Shown: positions 35,376-46,285 of the stretch, piece after piece
Layout: each line of letters begins with the position of its first letter
Numbering within the stretch: the stretch's first letter is position 1
Program-made: the position numbers and the translations under genes
Notes under the pieces: generated by a model
What the model saw: only the letters and a program-made list of their open reading frames with translations
Told to the model about the DNA's origin: nothing
Database searches by the model: none
Assembly (NCBI GenBank): GCA_913048385.1
Contig: CAJWVZ010000001.1
Span: forward strand, 220,322-284,321
Length of the DNA: 64,000 nt
Source of the DNA: an uncultured Gammaproteobacteria bacterium
GTDB taxonomy: Bacteria > Pseudomonadota > Gammaproteobacteria > Pseudomonadales > Pseudohongiellaceae
Direction: 5' to 3'

Positions 35376-37238
35376 ATGGCACTTTTACAAATACAAGAAC
35401 CTGGGGCAAAGCCGCCCCAACGAGAGCAGAAGTTTGCGGTGGGTATTGATTTAGGAACGACCAACTCTCTTGTGGCTACGAAAGTTGGTTCAGTGGTAGA
35501 GACATTGCCATCGGATGATGGTGAAGATTTGCTCCAATCGATCGTCCACTATGGAGATGATGGCATTAAAGTGGGGCGGGAAGCGCGAGACTTTTTGGTA
35601 AAAGATAATAAGAATACGGTTGTTTCGGTCAAAAGGTTATTGGGGAAAAGCCAATCCGAAATACGCGAATTTGGCTACTACTTGCCATATAAGTTTGATG
35701 CACAGCTTCCTGACGGCGATCCGGCAATCATTACAAGGCATGGCAGCATAAGACCGATTCAAGTATCAGCGGAGATTTTATCTGTTCTTAGAAAAAGAGC
35801 GGAAAATTTTTCAGATAAAGAGATTGATGGGGCTGTTATTACTGTTCCCGCGTATTTTAATGATGCCCAACGGCAACAGACGAAAGATGCTGCTGAGTTG
35901 GCGGGCCTTAAAGTATTGCGTTTACTTAATGAGCCAACTGCGGCGGCAGTTGCCTATGGGTTAGACGCTGGTGCGGAAGGAAATGTTATTGTTTTTGACC
36001 TCGGTGGTGGCACTTTTGATGTTTCCTTGTTGAGTTTACGAGGCGGAGTTTTTCAAGTTTTAGCAACTGGCGGTGATACTAACCTTGGTGGTGACGACAT
36101 TGATCGATTACTGCAGGAATGGCTGCGACGAAAAGAGGGGCTTTTGAGTGATATTGATGATAAGGCGGTAACGACATTAAATCTTTTAGCGACCTCACTT
36201 AAGCACCGTCTCAGTTTCGAGGAAAGTGTTGAGTATGCTTTTGATAGTTTTACTGGGGTAATAACTCGGGATGAGTTAAAAGGTTTGTGTAAAACTCCGC
36301 TTAAGAGAATGACTTCGGTTTGTCGTAAGGTTCTTAGAGATGCTCAATTGGAAATATCTGATATTAAGGAAGTTGTCATGGTTGGTGGTTCGACACGGAT
36401 GCCAGCAGTGAGAGAAACTGTTGCAGATTTTTTTGGCATTAGCCCACTCGTGAGCTTTGATCCAGACAAAGTCGTTGCAATTGGTGCTGGTATTCAAGCC
36501 GAGGTTCTTGTTGGAAATCGTTCCTCCGACGAGGGTTTGTTATTAGATGTAATTCCACTTTCTCTCGGATTAGAGACGATGGGGAATCTTGTTGAAAAAA
36601 TCATTCCGCGAAACACAACTATTCCGGTCACGCGGGCACAAGAGTTCACTACCTACAAAGATGGGCAGACGGCATTAAGCATTCACGTGGTTCAGGGAGA
36701 AAGGGAATTAGTGAGTGACTGTAGATCATTAGGGCGCTTTGAACTTCGAGGTATCCCTCCAATGGTAGCCGGGGTGGCGAAAGTTCGAGTTAGTTTTCAA
36801 GTTGATGCCGATGGTTTGTTGAGTGTTTCAGCTGAAGAGGTTAGCACGGGAGTTAAGGCAGAGATCGCGGTGAAGCCGAGCTATGGATTGCAAGCGTCTG
36901 TAGTGGAGGAAATGTTAAAATCTTCTCGCGAAAATGCAATTAAAGATATGGAAAGCCGTTCCTTGAGTGAGGCTCGGGTTGACGCGGAGCGATTAATGGA
37001 GGTGGTAAAAGCCGCTCTGTTAGAGGACGCAGGTTTGATCGATCCGAAAGAGAAGAGTTTGATTGAAAATAAGTGCGAGTTATTAACTAATTTGCTTCGT
37101 GTTGGAACTAGTGCTGAGATTAAGCAGGCGACTGAGGATCTAAATTTAGTAACAGTGAGTTTCGCAAATCTCAGAATGGATGCTCAGATTGCAAAGACCC
37201 TGCATGGGGAGTCTATAGACAGTATTGTTTCGGAATAG
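35376..37238 (+). CDS. hscA: Hsp70-type chaperone HscA
   Basis: The 620-residue specialised Hsp70 uses ATP to release Fe-S clusters from IscU. The nucleotide-binding domain is clear: [55 protein letters not shown] and [12 protein letters not shown] substrate-binding domain starts with [14 protein letters not shown]. The length matches E. coli HscA (616). It is translated after a 47-base gap from hscB and followed by fdx. Confidence 0.97.
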   Translation: MALLQIQEPGAKPPQREQKFAVGIDLGTTNSLVATKVGSVVETLPSDDGEDLLQSIVHYGDDGIKVGREARDFLVKDNKNTVVSVKRLLGKSQSEIREFGYYLPYKFDAQLPDGDPAIITRHGSIRPIQVSAEILSVLRKRAENFSDKEIDGAVITVPAYFNDAQRQQTKDAAELAGLKVLRLLNEPTAAAVAYGLDAGAEGNVIVFDLGGGTFDVSLLSLRGGVFQVLATGGDTNLGGDDIDRLLQEWLRRKEGLLSDIDDKAVTTLNLLATSLKHRLSFEESVEYAFDSFTGVITRDELKGLCKTPLKRMTSVCRKVLRDAQLEISDIKEVVMVGGSTRMPAVRETVADFFGISPLVSFDPDKVVAIGAGIQAEVLVGNRSSDEGLLLDVIPLSLGLETMGNLVEKIIPRNTTIPVTRAQEFTTYKDGQTALSIHVVQGERELVSDCRSLGRFELRGIPPMVAGVAKVRVSFQVDADGLLSVSAEEVSTGVKAEIAVKPSYGLQASVVEEMLKSSRENAIKDMESRSLSEARVDAERLMEVVKAALLEDAGLIDPKEKSLIENKCELLTNLLRVGTSAEIKQATEDLNLVTVSFANLRMDAQIAKTLHGESIDSIVSE

Positions 37239-37266
37239 AATTTGAAATTAACTAGAAGAGGGCGCT

Positions 37267-37605
37267 ATGCCTAAATTAACTTTTCTACCTCACGAAACTA
37301 TCTGTCCTGACGGCATTGTGATTGAGGCGGACGAAAATGAAACGATTCTCAACGCCGCCTTAGGCGAAAAAATTTCGATTGAGCACGCGTGCGAGAAATC
37401 CTGCGCGTGCACTACGTGTCATATTATTTTGCGAGAGGGTTTCGATTCGCTTGAAGAGGCCAGTGAAAACGAAGAAGATTATCTAGACAAGGCCTGGGGA
37501 TTAGAGCCAGACTCTCGCTTGAGCTGTCAGGCGCGCGTCGGGACTGAAGATCTTGTCGTAGAAATCCCGAGATACACAATTAACATGGTCTCAGAGGACC
37601 ATTAA
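37267..37605 (+). CDS. fdx: [2Fe-2S] ferredoxin Fdx
   Basis: The 112-residue adrenodoxin-type ferredoxin supplies electrons to cluster assembly. Four cluster cysteines are visible: C42 and C48/C51 in HACEKSCACTTCH and the last in SRLSCQARVG near residue 87. The C-terminus ends in VSEDH, as common for isc-linked Fdx. It sits 28 bases after hscA. Confidence 0.97.
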   Translation: MPKLTFLPHETICPDGIVIEADENETILNAALGEKISIEHACEKSCACTTCHIILREGFDSLEEASENEEDYLDKAWGLEPDSRLSCQARVGTEDLVVEIPRYTINMVSEDH

Positions 37606-37624
37606 AGATTTTGGGTTAACTTTT

Positions 37625-37822
37625 ATGCTTTGGACAGATGTTATTGAAATAGCCATTGAGCTATATGAAAAATATCCTGCAAAAGACCCCAGATATATTG
37701 GTTTTGTTGATTTGCACAACCTAATTTGCCAGCTTGAGAGCTTCGAAGACGACTCTAGCCGTGGCGGAGAAAAAGTTTTGGAGGCTATACAAGCCGCATG
37801 GATAGAGGAGGCTAGCGAATAG
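37625..37822 (+). CDS. iscX: IscX (YfhJ) small acidic protein
   Basis: The 65-residue acidic protein matches IscX, which binds IscS and iron and is thought to regulate cluster assembly. Recognisable parts are W-TDVIEIAIELYEKYP, the conserved DPRYIGFVDLHNLI and the terminal LEAIQAAWIEE. It ends the isc operon. A 7-bp GAGGCTA/TAGCCTC hairpin overlaps its stop codon (37808-37826) but lacks a T-run, so it is not counted as a terminator. Confidence 0.95.
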   Translation: MLWTDVIEIAIELYEKYPAKDPRYIGFVDLHNLICQLESFEDDSSRGGEKVLEAIQAAWIEEASE

Positions 37823-38001
37823 CCTCAAGCCCATGTTCCCATCCCGTCTTAACATTTAGATTCTGGACGTCGGTTCTGTTTAAATCGATATATATGACCT
37901 GAATAAGGGCTTATAATAGCGCGCGGTTTGGTTGTGATAAAATTAATTGCGCAGCCTCCATCCTAATATTTATGTAATTAGAACTTATAACCGGAGATGT
38001 T

Positions 38002-38424
38002 ATGTCAACTGAAAGAACACTATCAATTATAAAGCCCGATGCAGTAGCTAAGAATGTTATTGGAGAAATTTACAGTCGTTTTGAGCAGGATGGGCTCAGG
38101 ATTGTCGCTGCAAAGCGACTTAAGCTTAGTGAAGAGTTAGCTGGTGGTTTCTATGCTGAGCATAAAGATCGACCATTTTTTGCTGATCTTATAAAGTTCA
38201 TGACGTCAGGACCGGTAATGATTCAAGTTCTTGAGGGCGAGGGCGCTGTTGTCAAAAATCGTGATCTGATGGGTGCTACGAATCCGGCTGAGGCAGAAGC
38301 GGGCACGATTCGTGCAGATTATGCTGAATCGATTGATGCAAATGCTGTTCATGGGTCAGATTCGCCGACATCAGCCGAGAGAGAGATTGATTATTTTTTT
38401 GATTCTGAAGAAATTTGCAGTTGA
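38002..38424 (+). CDS. ndk: Nucleoside diphosphate kinase
   Basis: The 140-residue enzyme transfers the gamma phosphate between nucleoside di- and triphosphates. It has [12 protein letters not shown] at the N-terminus, the [16 protein letters not shown] segment and the active-site His in NAVHGSDS. It starts the second block of the conserved gammaproteobacterial order, 180 bases after iscX. A TATAAT at 37912-37917 upstream could be its -10 element, but the matching -35 is weak. Confidence 0.96.
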   Translation: MSTERTLSIIKPDAVAKNVIGEIYSRFEQDGLRIVAAKRLKLSEELAGGFYAEHKDRPFFADLIKFMTSGPVMIQVLEGEGAVVKNRDLMGATNPAEAEAGTIRADYAESIDANAVHGSDSPTSAEREIDYFFDSEEICS

Positions 38425-38472
38425 AATTCGCATTATGCTTGAATCTTTAGAACGACAATCCTGGACATCGCC

Positions 38473-39591
38473 GTGAATAAAAACGTAAGAGTTAATCTGG
38501 CCGATTTCAGTTTGGGCAAGCTAGAGGCTTTCTTCGGGACGCTCAACGAGAAGCCCTTTAGGGCGCGGCAAGTTTTGAAATGGATACATCAACGGGGTGT
38601 TACAAACTTTGATCAGATGACCGATCTTAGTAAGTCTTTGAGAGATGCTTTAAAGTCGACCGCTGAAGTAAAATTGCCGAGCGTGATCGACCACCATGCG
38701 TCGGCTGATGGGAGTCGTAAGTGGATCATTCAAGTTGAGAGTGGCAGCAGCGTTGAGATGGTTTTTATTCCTGAGGGTTCTCGAGGAACCCTTTGTATAT
38801 CGTCCCAAGCTGGGTGTTCGCTAGATTGCTCTTTCTGCGCTACAGGTAAGCAGGGTTTTAACAGTAATTTAACGACAGGTGAGATCATCGGTCAGCTATG
38901 GCTTGCTAACGCTGAGCTCGGGGCTTTTGCAACCGAAACGCATCGGATCAGCAATGTTGTGATGATGGGTATGGGCGAACCTTTGCTTAATTTTGATAAT
39001 GTTATGGACGCCCTCAGCTTGATGATGTGTGACTTTTCTTATGGGTTATCAAAACGAAAAGTTACAATCAGTACTTCAGGCGTTGTGCCCGCAATTGACC
39101 GTCTTAAAGATTATACTGATGCCTCCCTCGCCATCTCTCTGCACGCGCCAAATGATGAATTGCGCAGTCAGCTAGTTCCTCTCAATAAGAAGTTTCCGAT
39201 AGACGTTCTCTTAAAATCAGTTCAGGGGTACATGAGAAGCTTAGGGGATCGGCGTGTGGCCGTTATTGAGTATACATTGATTGCCGGGATAAATGATCAC
39301 CGGCAACATGCGAGAGAGCTGGCGGTTTTGCTTAAAACCTTTCCATGTAAAATCAATCTGATTCCTTTCAATCCTTTTCTCCAGAGTGACTATACCCGTC
39401 CTAGCAACACGTCCGTCGCAAATTTTAGAAAAATTTTGCAGGAAGCAGGGTTCACAGTCACAGTTCGTACTACGCGAGCAGATGATATCGGTGCTGCCTG
39501 CGGGCAGTTAGTTGGCCAAGTTCTAGATAAAACTCGACGGAGTAGTCGTTATAGTCAGGGAACGATGAATCTAATATCAAGCGATTTATGA
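38473..39591 (+). CDS. rlmN: Dual-specificity rRNA/tRNA adenine-C2 methyltransferase RlmN
   Basis: RlmN methylates C2 of A2503 in 23S rRNA and A37 in some tRNAs by radical SAM chemistry. The 372-residue protein has GWKIHQRGV-like KWIHQRGV near the N-terminus and the cluster motif [23 protein letters not shown] follows, and the C-terminal [16 protein letters not shown] contains the methyl-carrier Cys. The start is a GTG, 48 bases after ndk. The pilW/pilF gene that usually follows is absent here. Confidence 0.95.
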   Translation: MNKNVRVNLADFSLGKLEAFFGTLNEKPFRARQVLKWIHQRGVTNFDQMTDLSKSLRDALKSTAEVKLPSVIDHHASADGSRKWIIQVESGSSVEMVFIPEGSRGTLCISSQAGCSLDCSFCATGKQGFNSNLTTGEIIGQLWLANAELGAFATETHRISNVVMMGMGEPLLNFDNVMDALSLMMCDFSYGLSKRKVTISTSGVVPAIDRLKDYTDASLAISLHAPNDELRSQLVPLNKKFPIDVLLKSVQGYMRSLGDRRVAVIEYTLIAGINDHRQHARELAVLLKTFPCKINLIPFNPFLQSDYTRPSNTSVANFRKILQEAGFTVTVRTTRADDIGAACGQLVGQVLDKTRRSSRYSQGTMNLISSDL

Positions 39592-39772
39592 ATATGACTT
39601 GCCTTCCTGCATAGAGATTTTTGTCAGTTTTTCTTTTTTGAGCTTTGAAATCACTTAATTTCGACTAAAACGCTCAAATTTGCACTATACTCTTCACTTA
39701 TGAGCGGGACCTGTCATACTTTTTCTCAATTCAAACGCACCACTGAACAGCGCGAAGATTGAAAGTGTTTTT

Positions 39773-40156
39773 ATGAATGACAAAAAAGAAAATTCCGAAG
39801 AAAAACCTGGCGAAGTCCTAAAAGCCGAGCGTCTGCGCAGGGGCTTAGATGTGGCTACGGTGGCGGAGCAGCTCCATATTACTAGACATTATTTGTTGGC
39901 GCTCGAAAACGGCGAATATCATAAACTCCCTGCACCGATATTTGCAAAAGGATACATGCGGAGTTATGCAAAGTTGTTTGATATTTCAGAAGACGCCCTA
40001 TTGGTCTCTCTCGAAGCAGATCTGCCGAGCAATAAATCAGTCGCTAAGAAGAGTAAGGCCGGGCAATTAAAGAATCATCGAAATGAAATTTTGGGAGTTC
40101 TATTGTTGATAGTGTTGCTCCTCGCTGCTTGGCTTTACAACAAGTTTGGTCTATGA
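39773..40156 (+). CDS. rodZ: Shortened RodZ-like cytoskeletal protein
   Basis: The 127-residue protein has the N-terminal helix-turn-helix that binds MreB (GEVLKAERLRRGLDVATVAE, and HYLLALENGEYHKLP) and the GYMRSYAKLF motif typical of RodZ. A transmembrane helix (about residues 106-122, ILGVLLLIVLLLAAWLY) follows. It then stops after YNKFGL, with no periplasmic DUF4115 domain; E. coli RodZ has 337 residues. Downstream bases to 40249 show no continuation. The position between rlmN and ispG is the conserved one. Whether the short form works is unknown; it may be a natural minimal RodZ. Confidence 0.85.
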   Translation: MNDKKENSEEKPGEVLKAERLRRGLDVATVAEQLHITRHYLLALENGEYHKLPAPIFAKGYMRSYAKLFDISEDALLVSLEADLPSNKSVAKKSKAGQLKNHRNEILGVLLLIVLLLAAWLYNKFGL

Positions 40157-40248
40157 GCAAAATGTTTTTGGCAGATATCTTCAAATCTCCGGGCACTGAA
40201 AAGTCTTGTTAGTCTCTATGCCACATTTCCTTATGCTGGACATTACTG

Positions 40249-41364
40249 ATGCAAACGCAGAAAAATATTAAAAATCGTCGAAAAACTCAGCAAATAATGG
40301 TTGGTAACGTGCCAGTGGGAGGCGGAGCTCCGATTTCTGTTCAAAGTATGACAAATACGGAGACTTGCGATGTAGCCTCCACGGTAAGTCAGATTGATCA
40401 ATTAACAAAAGCTGGTGCTGACATTGTACGTGTGTCTGTGCCAACTATGGAAGCCGCTGACGCGTTTGCTAAAATCCGGGGCTGTGTAAGTGTACCAATC
40501 GTAGCTGATATCCATTTTGATTATCGAATTGCCCTCAGAGTACTAGAGAATGGAGTGGATTGTCTGCGCATTAATCCGGGCAATATTGGCAATGAGAAAC
40601 GCATAAGAATAGTGGTGGACAGCGCTAAGGATAAGGGTGTTCCGTTGCGCATCGGTATTAACGCAGGTTCATTGGGTAAAGATCTTTTGCGTAAGTACAA
40701 AGAACCGAATGCGGAAGCTATGGTTGAGTCGGCGTTAACTCAAATTGATATTTTAGATAAATTAGAATTCCACAATTTTAAAATAAGCCTTAAAGCCTCT
40801 GAAATATTTATGACGTTGAAGGCTTACCGTCAGCTAGCTCCTCAAATTACTCAGCCTTTTCATTTGGGAATCACTGAAGCAGGAAGCTTGCGTTCGGGAA
40901 CGGTAAAGTCTGCGATTGGACTGGGGGCTATGTTAATGGATGGAATTGGAGATACCATTCGCGTTTCTTTGGCAGCCGATCCGGTAGAGGAGGTGAAGGT
41001 AGGTTTCGATATTTTAAAGAGCTTAGGTCTAAGACATAAGGGTGTCAATTTAGTTGCTTGTCCAAGTTGCTCACGACAGAATTTCGATGTGATCTCTGTT
41101 GTTAATGAATTGGAATCTCGCCTTGAAGACATAAAAACCCCAATCGACGTTGCGATAATTGGTTGCATCGTCAATGGTCCTGGTGAGGCTAAAGTGGCCG
41201 AAATAGGACTAACAGGAGCAAGCCCAAATAATTTGATTTACGTTAATGGAACCCCTGATCACAAAATAGGTAACGCAGAGCTCGTTGATGAGCTTGAAGA
41301 AATGATAAGAGCAAAAGCTGAAGCAAAGAGACTTAAATCTGCGGACATCATAGCGACCGGTTAA
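40249..41364 (+). CDS. ispG: 4-hydroxy-3-methylbut-2-en-1-yl diphosphate synthase IspG
   Basis: IspG makes HMBPP in the non-mevalonate isoprenoid route, using a [4Fe-4S] cluster. The 371-residue product begins with the TIM barrel ([38 protein letters not shown]) and ends with the cluster domain: ACPSCSR and the third ligand in [10 protein letters not shown]. All three cysteines are present, and its dependence on Fe-S clusters fits the upstream isc operon. It is in the conserved rodZ-ispG-hisS order. Confidence 0.96.
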   Translation: MQTQKNIKNRRKTQQIMVGNVPVGGGAPISVQSMTNTETCDVASTVSQIDQLTKAGADIVRVSVPTMEAADAFAKIRGCVSVPIVADIHFDYRIALRVLENGVDCLRINPGNIGNEKRIRIVVDSAKDKGVPLRIGINAGSLGKDLLRKYKEPNAEAMVESALTQIDILDKLEFHNFKISLKASEIFMTLKAYRQLAPQITQPFHLGITEAGSLRSGTVKSAIGLGAMLMDGIGDTIRVSLAADPVEEVKVGFDILKSLGLRHKGVNLVACPSCSRQNFDVISVVNELESRLEDIKTPIDVAIIGCIVNGPGEAKVAEIGLTGASPNNLIYVNGTPDHKIGNAELVDELEEMIRAKAEAKRLKSADIIATG

Positions 41365-41372
41365 CAAACTAT

Positions 41373-42653
41373 ATGGCTAAAATGCAGGCAGTCAGAGGAA
41401 TGAATGACATCCTCCCTAGCGAGACTCCAATTTGGCAACATCTTGAGGGCTGTTTTGCGCGTGTCGTTAAAAGTTTTGGCTACAGTGAAATTCGGTTCCC
41501 TGTGGTTGAGCAGACGCAGCTCTTTACAAGATCCATTGGTGAGGTAACGGATATTGTTGAGAAAGAGATGTACAGTTTCGAGGACCGTAACGGCGACAAT
41601 CTTTCACTAAGACCTGAGGGGACAGCGGGGTGTGTGAGGGCCGCTGATCAGCACGGGCTTCTATACAATCAGCAGCAACGTTTATGGTATCAGGGAGCAA
41701 TGTTTCGACACGAGCGGCCGCAGAAAGGTCGCTATCGGCAGTTTCAACAATTTGGGGTCGAAACATATGGCATGGCCGGTCCCGGAATTGATGCAGAGTT
41801 GATGCAGTTGTCTTCAGCGCTCTGGCAAGAACTTGGAATTAGTTCTCATGTGAGGTTGGAGTTAAATAATATTGGTGATGCTGAAGAAAGGCGAAAATAT
41901 GCTAAGGCCTTAGGTCTGTTTTTTGCCGACCACAGAGATGTGCTGGATTCAGAAGCGTTACGCCGATTGGAAACTAATCCGCTCAGAATACTGGATAGTA
42001 AAAACCCTGATTTACAATCGATCTTTGATAAGGCGCCGCTCTTAGCGGATTTTGTTAGCGATAAAAGTAAGTGCCACTTTGATGAATTATTGTCACTATT
42101 GGATGCAGCTGAGATAGATTACGTGATCAACCCAAAGCTTGTAAGGGGGTTAGATTACTATAATAGTTGCGTATTCGAGTGGGTGACTGACGCTCTTGGA
42201 GCGCAAGGGACTGTCTGCGGAGGTGGTCGTTACGATGGTCTTGTAGAGCAATTAGGTGGAAAGCCTACCTTTGCAGCGGGTTTCGCCATGGGCGCTGAGC
42301 GTCTGGTGCTTTTGCTGGAAGGTTTAACTAACGTGGCAGATAGCTTAAGTAAGCGAGCAGATGTGTATATCTTAGTGCGGGACGTAGATTGCATTAGTGC
42401 GGCGCAAGCACTTGGGAAAAATCTTCGATTTCACTTACCTAATCGAAGTGTGGTTATTCATTACGGAGGAGGAAAAGTTTCGAGTCAATTAAAAGGTGCA
42501 GTTGGTGCTGGGGCTCAATTCGCCTGTATTTTTGAGAGCAAGCAACTTAAAGAGTCCAGCTCGTTAAGGCTGAGAAAACTCGATGATCTGGGGGAGTCAA
42601 CTGACTGCGCTATCGTGGATGTCCCGGATAAGCTTGCAAAACTTTTAGTTTAG
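41373..42653 (+). CDS. hisS: Histidyl-tRNA synthetase
   Basis: The 426-residue class II synthetase shows motif 1 (YSEIRFPVVEQTQLF region), motif 2 (MFRHERPQKGRYRQFQQFG) and the HisA/HisB motifs LVRGLDYYNSCVFEW and GGGRYDGL. Motif 3 (FAAGFAMGAERL) and a C-terminal anticodon-binding domain follow. It starts eight bases after ispG. Length is normal and all catalytic residues are in place. Confidence 0.97.
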   Translation: MAKMQAVRGMNDILPSETPIWQHLEGCFARVVKSFGYSEIRFPVVEQTQLFTRSIGEVTDIVEKEMYSFEDRNGDNLSLRPEGTAGCVRAADQHGLLYNQQQRLWYQGAMFRHERPQKGRYRQFQQFGVETYGMAGPGIDAELMQLSSALWQELGISSHVRLELNNIGDAEERRKYAKALGLFFADHRDVLDSEALRRLETNPLRILDSKNPDLQSIFDKAPLLADFVSDKSKCHFDELLSLLDAAEIDYVINPKLVRGLDYYNSCVFEWVTDALGAQGTVCGGGRYDGLVEQLGGKPTFAAGFAMGAERLVLLLEGLTNVADSLSKRADVYILVRDVDCISAAQALGKNLRFHLPNRSVVIHYGGGKVSSQLKGAVGAGAQFACIFESKQLKESSSLRLRKLDDLGESTDCAIVDVPDKLAKLLV

Positions 42654-42803
42654 AGGGAAGGGGATTATCCGAATTGACTATTCCACTGAGTTAAAAATCG
42701 AGTAACTTTCGGTAGAAATCAGTCATTTATTATACAATGCTGGCAGGAAGTAAGATTAAGTCAGAAGATCTTAGGTTTTTGGTAATGTAATGGGGAGTAA
42801 TTT

Positions 42804-43466
42804 GTGGCGATCGATTCAGCAGATGAAGAAAATGTAGAAGCGTTGAAAAAGTGGTGGCAGGAAAATGGAAAGCAGCTTTTGATTTCTGTTTTTGTTGTGC
42901 TTGGTGGTATAGGCGGATGGGATCTTTACCAGAACTCCGAGCAGGAGTCACGTAATGCGGCGTCAGATATCTATGAGGAGATACTAGCTCTTACTCTCAA
43001 GACTGATAATGAACCTTTGTCGGACTCTGAACGAGAAAATATTATATCTTATGGTCAACAGCTGCGTGAAGAATATCCAACTAGCAGCTATGCTTCATTT
43101 GGAACACTCTTTGCAGCCGCTGCTGAAGTCGAGAATAGAAACTTAAGTCAGGCCGAAATTTTACTAAATTGGATTTTAGAAAACTCGACTGGCGGACTTT
43201 TTTCAAGCACTGAAGATGGTTTGTTACTCACTACAAAGCTTAGGCTTGGACGTGTGTTGCTTGCCCAAGGAGATGCCGCTCGGGCACTAGATTTCGTTAA
43301 TACCGTTGACCCAAAAGAATTTGAGACTGGTTTTGCAGAGCTTCGTGGGGATATCTATGTAGCGCTCGATCAGCTTGAAGAAGCGCAGGACGCGTACTCT
43401 ATTGCGCAGCAGGCAGGTTCCAATAGCGATGCTTTGCGAATGAAACTACAAGAGCTTGCAAATTAG
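42804..43466 (+). CDS. yfgM: YfgM-like membrane-anchored TPR protein
   Basis: The 220-residue protein has a short cytoplasmic N-terminus (VEALKKWWQENGKQL), one transmembrane helix (about residues 24-44, ISVFVVLGGIGGWDLYQN) and a periplasmic TPR region with repeat pairs such as GRVLLAQGDAARALDFV and YVALDQLEEAQDAY. E. coli YfgM (AncA) works with PpiD at the Sec translocon. The start is a GTG matching the family N-terminus. It overlaps the beginning of the open frame of bamB and precedes it as in E. coli. Confidence 0.9.
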   Translation: MAIDSADEENVEALKKWWQENGKQLLISVFVVLGGIGGWDLYQNSEQESRNAASDIYEEILALTLKTDNEPLSDSERENIISYGQQLREEYPTSSYASFGTLFAAAAEVENRNLSQAEILLNWILENSTGGLFSSTEDGLLLTTKLRLGRVLLAQGDAARALDFVNTVDPKEFETGFAELRGDIYVALDQLEEAQDAYSIAQQAGSNSDALRMKLQELAN

Positions 43467-43530
43467 AGTCCGAGTGCTCTCAAAGGCAGATATAGTGATC
43501 GAGAAAACAAACATTTTATACTTTAAGCAC

Positions 43531-44724
43531 ATGCTTGGGCTCTGGGTTTTTAACAGAAGGTTGGCCTTCGTAGCTATTTTTTTCATACTCAACAGTTGCG
43601 CTAGTATGAATGAAAGTCGTGTAAACCCAAGAAACTGGTTTGGTGATGAAGAAATCGATCCACCCACTGAGCTTATGGCCATTGAACGCGAGGTTTCACT
43701 TCGAAGGATATGGAGTGCATCGATAGGAAAGGGCCAAGGGGATGTTTATAACTCCCTCACGCCAGCTCTAGACGGAGAGATGTTATACGCAGCAAGCGCG
43801 AACGGAGTAGTCGCTGCACACTCTGCTGTCGATGGGGCTCTTGTGTGGAGTACTAATCTCGATATTCAACTTACGGGTGGTGCGGGTATTGGATCAGGAC
43901 TTGTATTTGTAGCTTCGGAAGATGCAAGGGTAATTGCTCTCGATCAAAATAGCGGTGAAATTTCTTGGTCGGCTCCTGTTTCAAGCGAGGTTTTATCCGC
44001 TCCGAACGCAAGAGGCGATGTGGTTGTGCTCCAGACTGTTGATGAAAAGTTGATCGCGTTAAGTGTGGAGGATGGAGCTCAACGCTGGACTTATGAGACC
44101 ACATTGCCCGCACTTACGCTGCGTGGCAGCAGCACTCCGGTTATCTCCTCGTCGGGATTGGTTTTAGCGGGATTTAGTAACGGTACCCTTGTGGCTGTGA
44201 ACGCTTCTGATGGGGTTTGGCGTTGGGAAGAGCGTGTTGCTGTGCCTGAGGGAGAGTACGATATAGATCGAGTCATTGATATTGATGGAGATTTGTTGGT
44301 CGATGGTCAAAGAATATTTGCTTCAAGCTATCAAGGTAATTTAATGGCGCTTGATATTGAGACTGGAAGAATAGTTTGGGGTCTTGAAGCTTCAAGTTAT
44401 CACGGCTTAGCGCAAGGTTTTGGAAACCTCTATTATGTGGATGATGAAAGTCAAGTATTTGCGGTACGAGATAACACTGATGAGGTTGTGTGGGAGAATT
44501 TTGATTTGAAATTTCGGCCGCTCACAGCTCCGCTGTCATTTAATAATTTTGTAGCAGTGGCAGACTTTGAGGGCTATGTGCACTTGCTATCTCAAATCGA
44601 TGGACGAATTGTTGGCAGAGAGCAAATCGATAGTAGCGGAGTGCGGTCAAATTTGCTGTCAGCCAATGGTCTTCTTTATGCCTACGGAAATAGTGGGCGC
44701 TTATCAGCTTATCGAATTGAGTGA
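43531..44724 (+). CDS. bamB: Outer-membrane assembly lipoprotein BamB
   Basis: BamB is the beta-propeller lipoprotein of the BAM complex that inserts outer-membrane proteins. The frame is open from 43456, but the ATG at 43531 gives a proper signal peptide with lipobox LNSC (Cys about residue 23). The mature protein carries PQQ-like repeat motifs, for example GEISWSAPVSSE, SVEDGAQRWTYE, ASDGVWRWEE, and IETGRIVWGLE. The length (397) matches E. coli BamB (392). It lies between yfgM and der as usual. Confidence 0.93.
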   Translation: MLGLWVFNRRLAFVAIFFILNSCASMNESRVNPRNWFGDEEIDPPTELMAIEREVSLRRIWSASIGKGQGDVYNSLTPALDGEMLYAASANGVVAAHSAVDGALVWSTNLDIQLTGGAGIGSGLVFVASEDARVIALDQNSGEISWSAPVSSEVLSAPNARGDVVVLQTVDEKLIALSVEDGAQRWTYETTLPALTLRGSSTPVISSSGLVLAGFSNGTLVAVNASDGVWRWEERVAVPEGEYDIDRVIDIDGDLLVDGQRIFASSYQGNLMALDIETGRIVWGLEASSYHGLAQGFGNLYYVDDESQVFAVRDNTDEVVWENFDLKFRPLTAPLSFNNFVAVADFEGYVHLLSQIDGRIVGREQIDSSGVRSNLLSANGLLYAYGNSGRLSAYRIE

Positions 44725-44782
44725 TATTTATCCTTAAGATTGTAAGTAGCTCGTCTCTTGGTTTTTAACTTTAGGGTCTTTT

Positions 44783-46246
44783 ATGAAGCCAGTAATTGCG
44801 CTCGTTGGACGCCCTAATGTCGGTAAATCTACTCTTTTTAATCGCCTGACTAAATCGCGCGAGGCGCTTGTCGCAAATATGCCCGGTTTAACTCGGGACC
44901 GAAAGTATGGTGAAGGAAGGGTTAAAGATGATTTATTTATCGTTATTGACACTGGCGGAATCAGCGGGGATGAGAAAGGAATAGATCTCGAGATGGCATC
45001 TCAGTCTCTTCAGGCGATTATGGAGGCAAATATTTGTCTTTTTCTAGTCGATGCTAAGGATGGCCTTTTGCCTGACGATAACCGAATTCTTGAATACTTG
45101 AGAAAGCACCAGAAGTGTACGTACCTCGTGGTGAACAAGGTTGATGGGCTGGACACCGATATTGCTTTGGCAGATTTTTATAGTTTGGGAATAAAAGAAT
45201 TATTTCCAATCACGGCAACGCAGGGTAAAGGCGTTGCATCGCTCCTATCCAATGTCCTGAGTACGTTTAATAATCAATTTTTGAATTCGGACACCGTTGT
45301 CGGTTCTGATGCTGACGCATCGCGTGTAATGGGTATTAAGATTGCAATTGCTGGACGGCCCAACGTAGGAAAGTCTACTCTAGTTAATAGGATGCTAGGC
45401 GAGGATCGTGTCGTTGTGTTTGATCAGCCTGGGACGACAAGGGACAGTATTTACGTGCCTTTTGAGAGGCGGGACCAGAAATATACTCTCATCGATACCG
45501 CGGGTATCCGCAAGCGCGGCAAGACCAAGGAAACGGTTGAAAAATTTTCTGTTGTGAAGTCCCTTCAGGCGATTCAAGATTCTAACGTTGCGATTTTGGT
45601 GATTGACTCTCGGACTGGGATAGTTGAACAAGACCTTCACCTCCTCGGCTATGTTATCGAGACGGGCCGGGCACTGGTTATAGCCCTAAATAAATGGGAT
45701 GGATTAGGGACTGAGGGAAAAGAAAAAATAAAATCAGAAATTTCTCGGCGCTTTTCCTTTGTTAACTTTGCTAAGATTCATTTCATTTCGGCGTTACATG
45801 GAACCGGGGTGGGAGACCTTTATAAATCTATTCACAACGCTTACGAATCAGCCCAAAAGGTTTTGTCCACTAATCGTCTCACCCAAATCTTGCAGGATGC
45901 GGTGATTGATCATGCGCCGCCAGTAATAAATGGCAGACGGATTAAACTCAAATATGCTCATGCCGGTGGCCATAACCCTCCTATTATTGTTATTCATGGC
46001 AAACAAACAGAAAAGCTCCCGTCAAATTATAGCCGATATCTTGAAAAAACTTTTCGCACTGCTTTAAAGCTTGAAGGCACGCCCGTGCGTATTGAACTTA
46101 GGACCACTGATAACCCGTTCACTAAACATGAAGAAAATTTGACGCCTCAACAGGTAGCTCAAAAAAGGCGTATTAAGAAAAATAAAAAACCATCAAAGTT
46201 TGATTCACGTGGGACTCCGTCAAGTAAAAATAATAGAGAACAATAA
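44783..46246 (+). CDS. der: Ribosome-assembly GTPase Der (EngA)
   Basis: Der has two tandem G domains, unusual among GTPases. The first P-loop is GRPNVGKST at residues 9-17 and the second [10 protein letters not shown] lies near residue 192. DTGG and DTAG switch motifs follow, and NKVD and NKWD base-recognition motifs are present. A C-terminal KH-like domain follows ([20 protein letters not shown]). The basic tail with RRIKKNKKP is typical. The 487 residues match the family. It assembles the 50S subunit. Confidence 0.97.
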   Translation: MKPVIALVGRPNVGKSTLFNRLTKSREALVANMPGLTRDRKYGEGRVKDDLFIVIDTGGISGDEKGIDLEMASQSLQAIMEANICLFLVDAKDGLLPDDNRILEYLRKHQKCTYLVVNKVDGLDTDIALADFYSLGIKELFPITATQGKGVASLLSNVLSTFNNQFLNSDTVVGSDADASRVMGIKIAIAGRPNVGKSTLVNRMLGEDRVVVFDQPGTTRDSIYVPFERRDQKYTLIDTAGIRKRGKTKETVEKFSVVKSLQAIQDSNVAILVIDSRTGIVEQDLHLLGYVIETGRALVIALNKWDGLGTEGKEKIKSEISRRFSFVNFAKIHFISALHGTGVGDLYKSIHNAYESAQKVLSTNRLTQILQDAVIDHAPPVINGRRIKLKYAHAGGHNPPIIVIHGKQTEKLPSNYSRYLEKTFRTALKLEGTPVRIELRTTDNPFTKHEENLTPQQVAQKRRIKKNKKPSKFDSRGTPSSKNNREQ

Positions 46247-46285
46247 GGGCTTTTTGATGAAAATTTTTTCCAAAGAGATGTCACG

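Noticed and set aside
37808..37826. Hairpin at the iscX stop as a transcription terminator
   Set aside because: The stem is 7 bp with no T-run on either strand.
39592..39772. A hidden pilW/pilF gene between rlmN and rodZ
   Set aside because: The gap is only 181 bases with stops in all frames; no TPR-like residues are seen.
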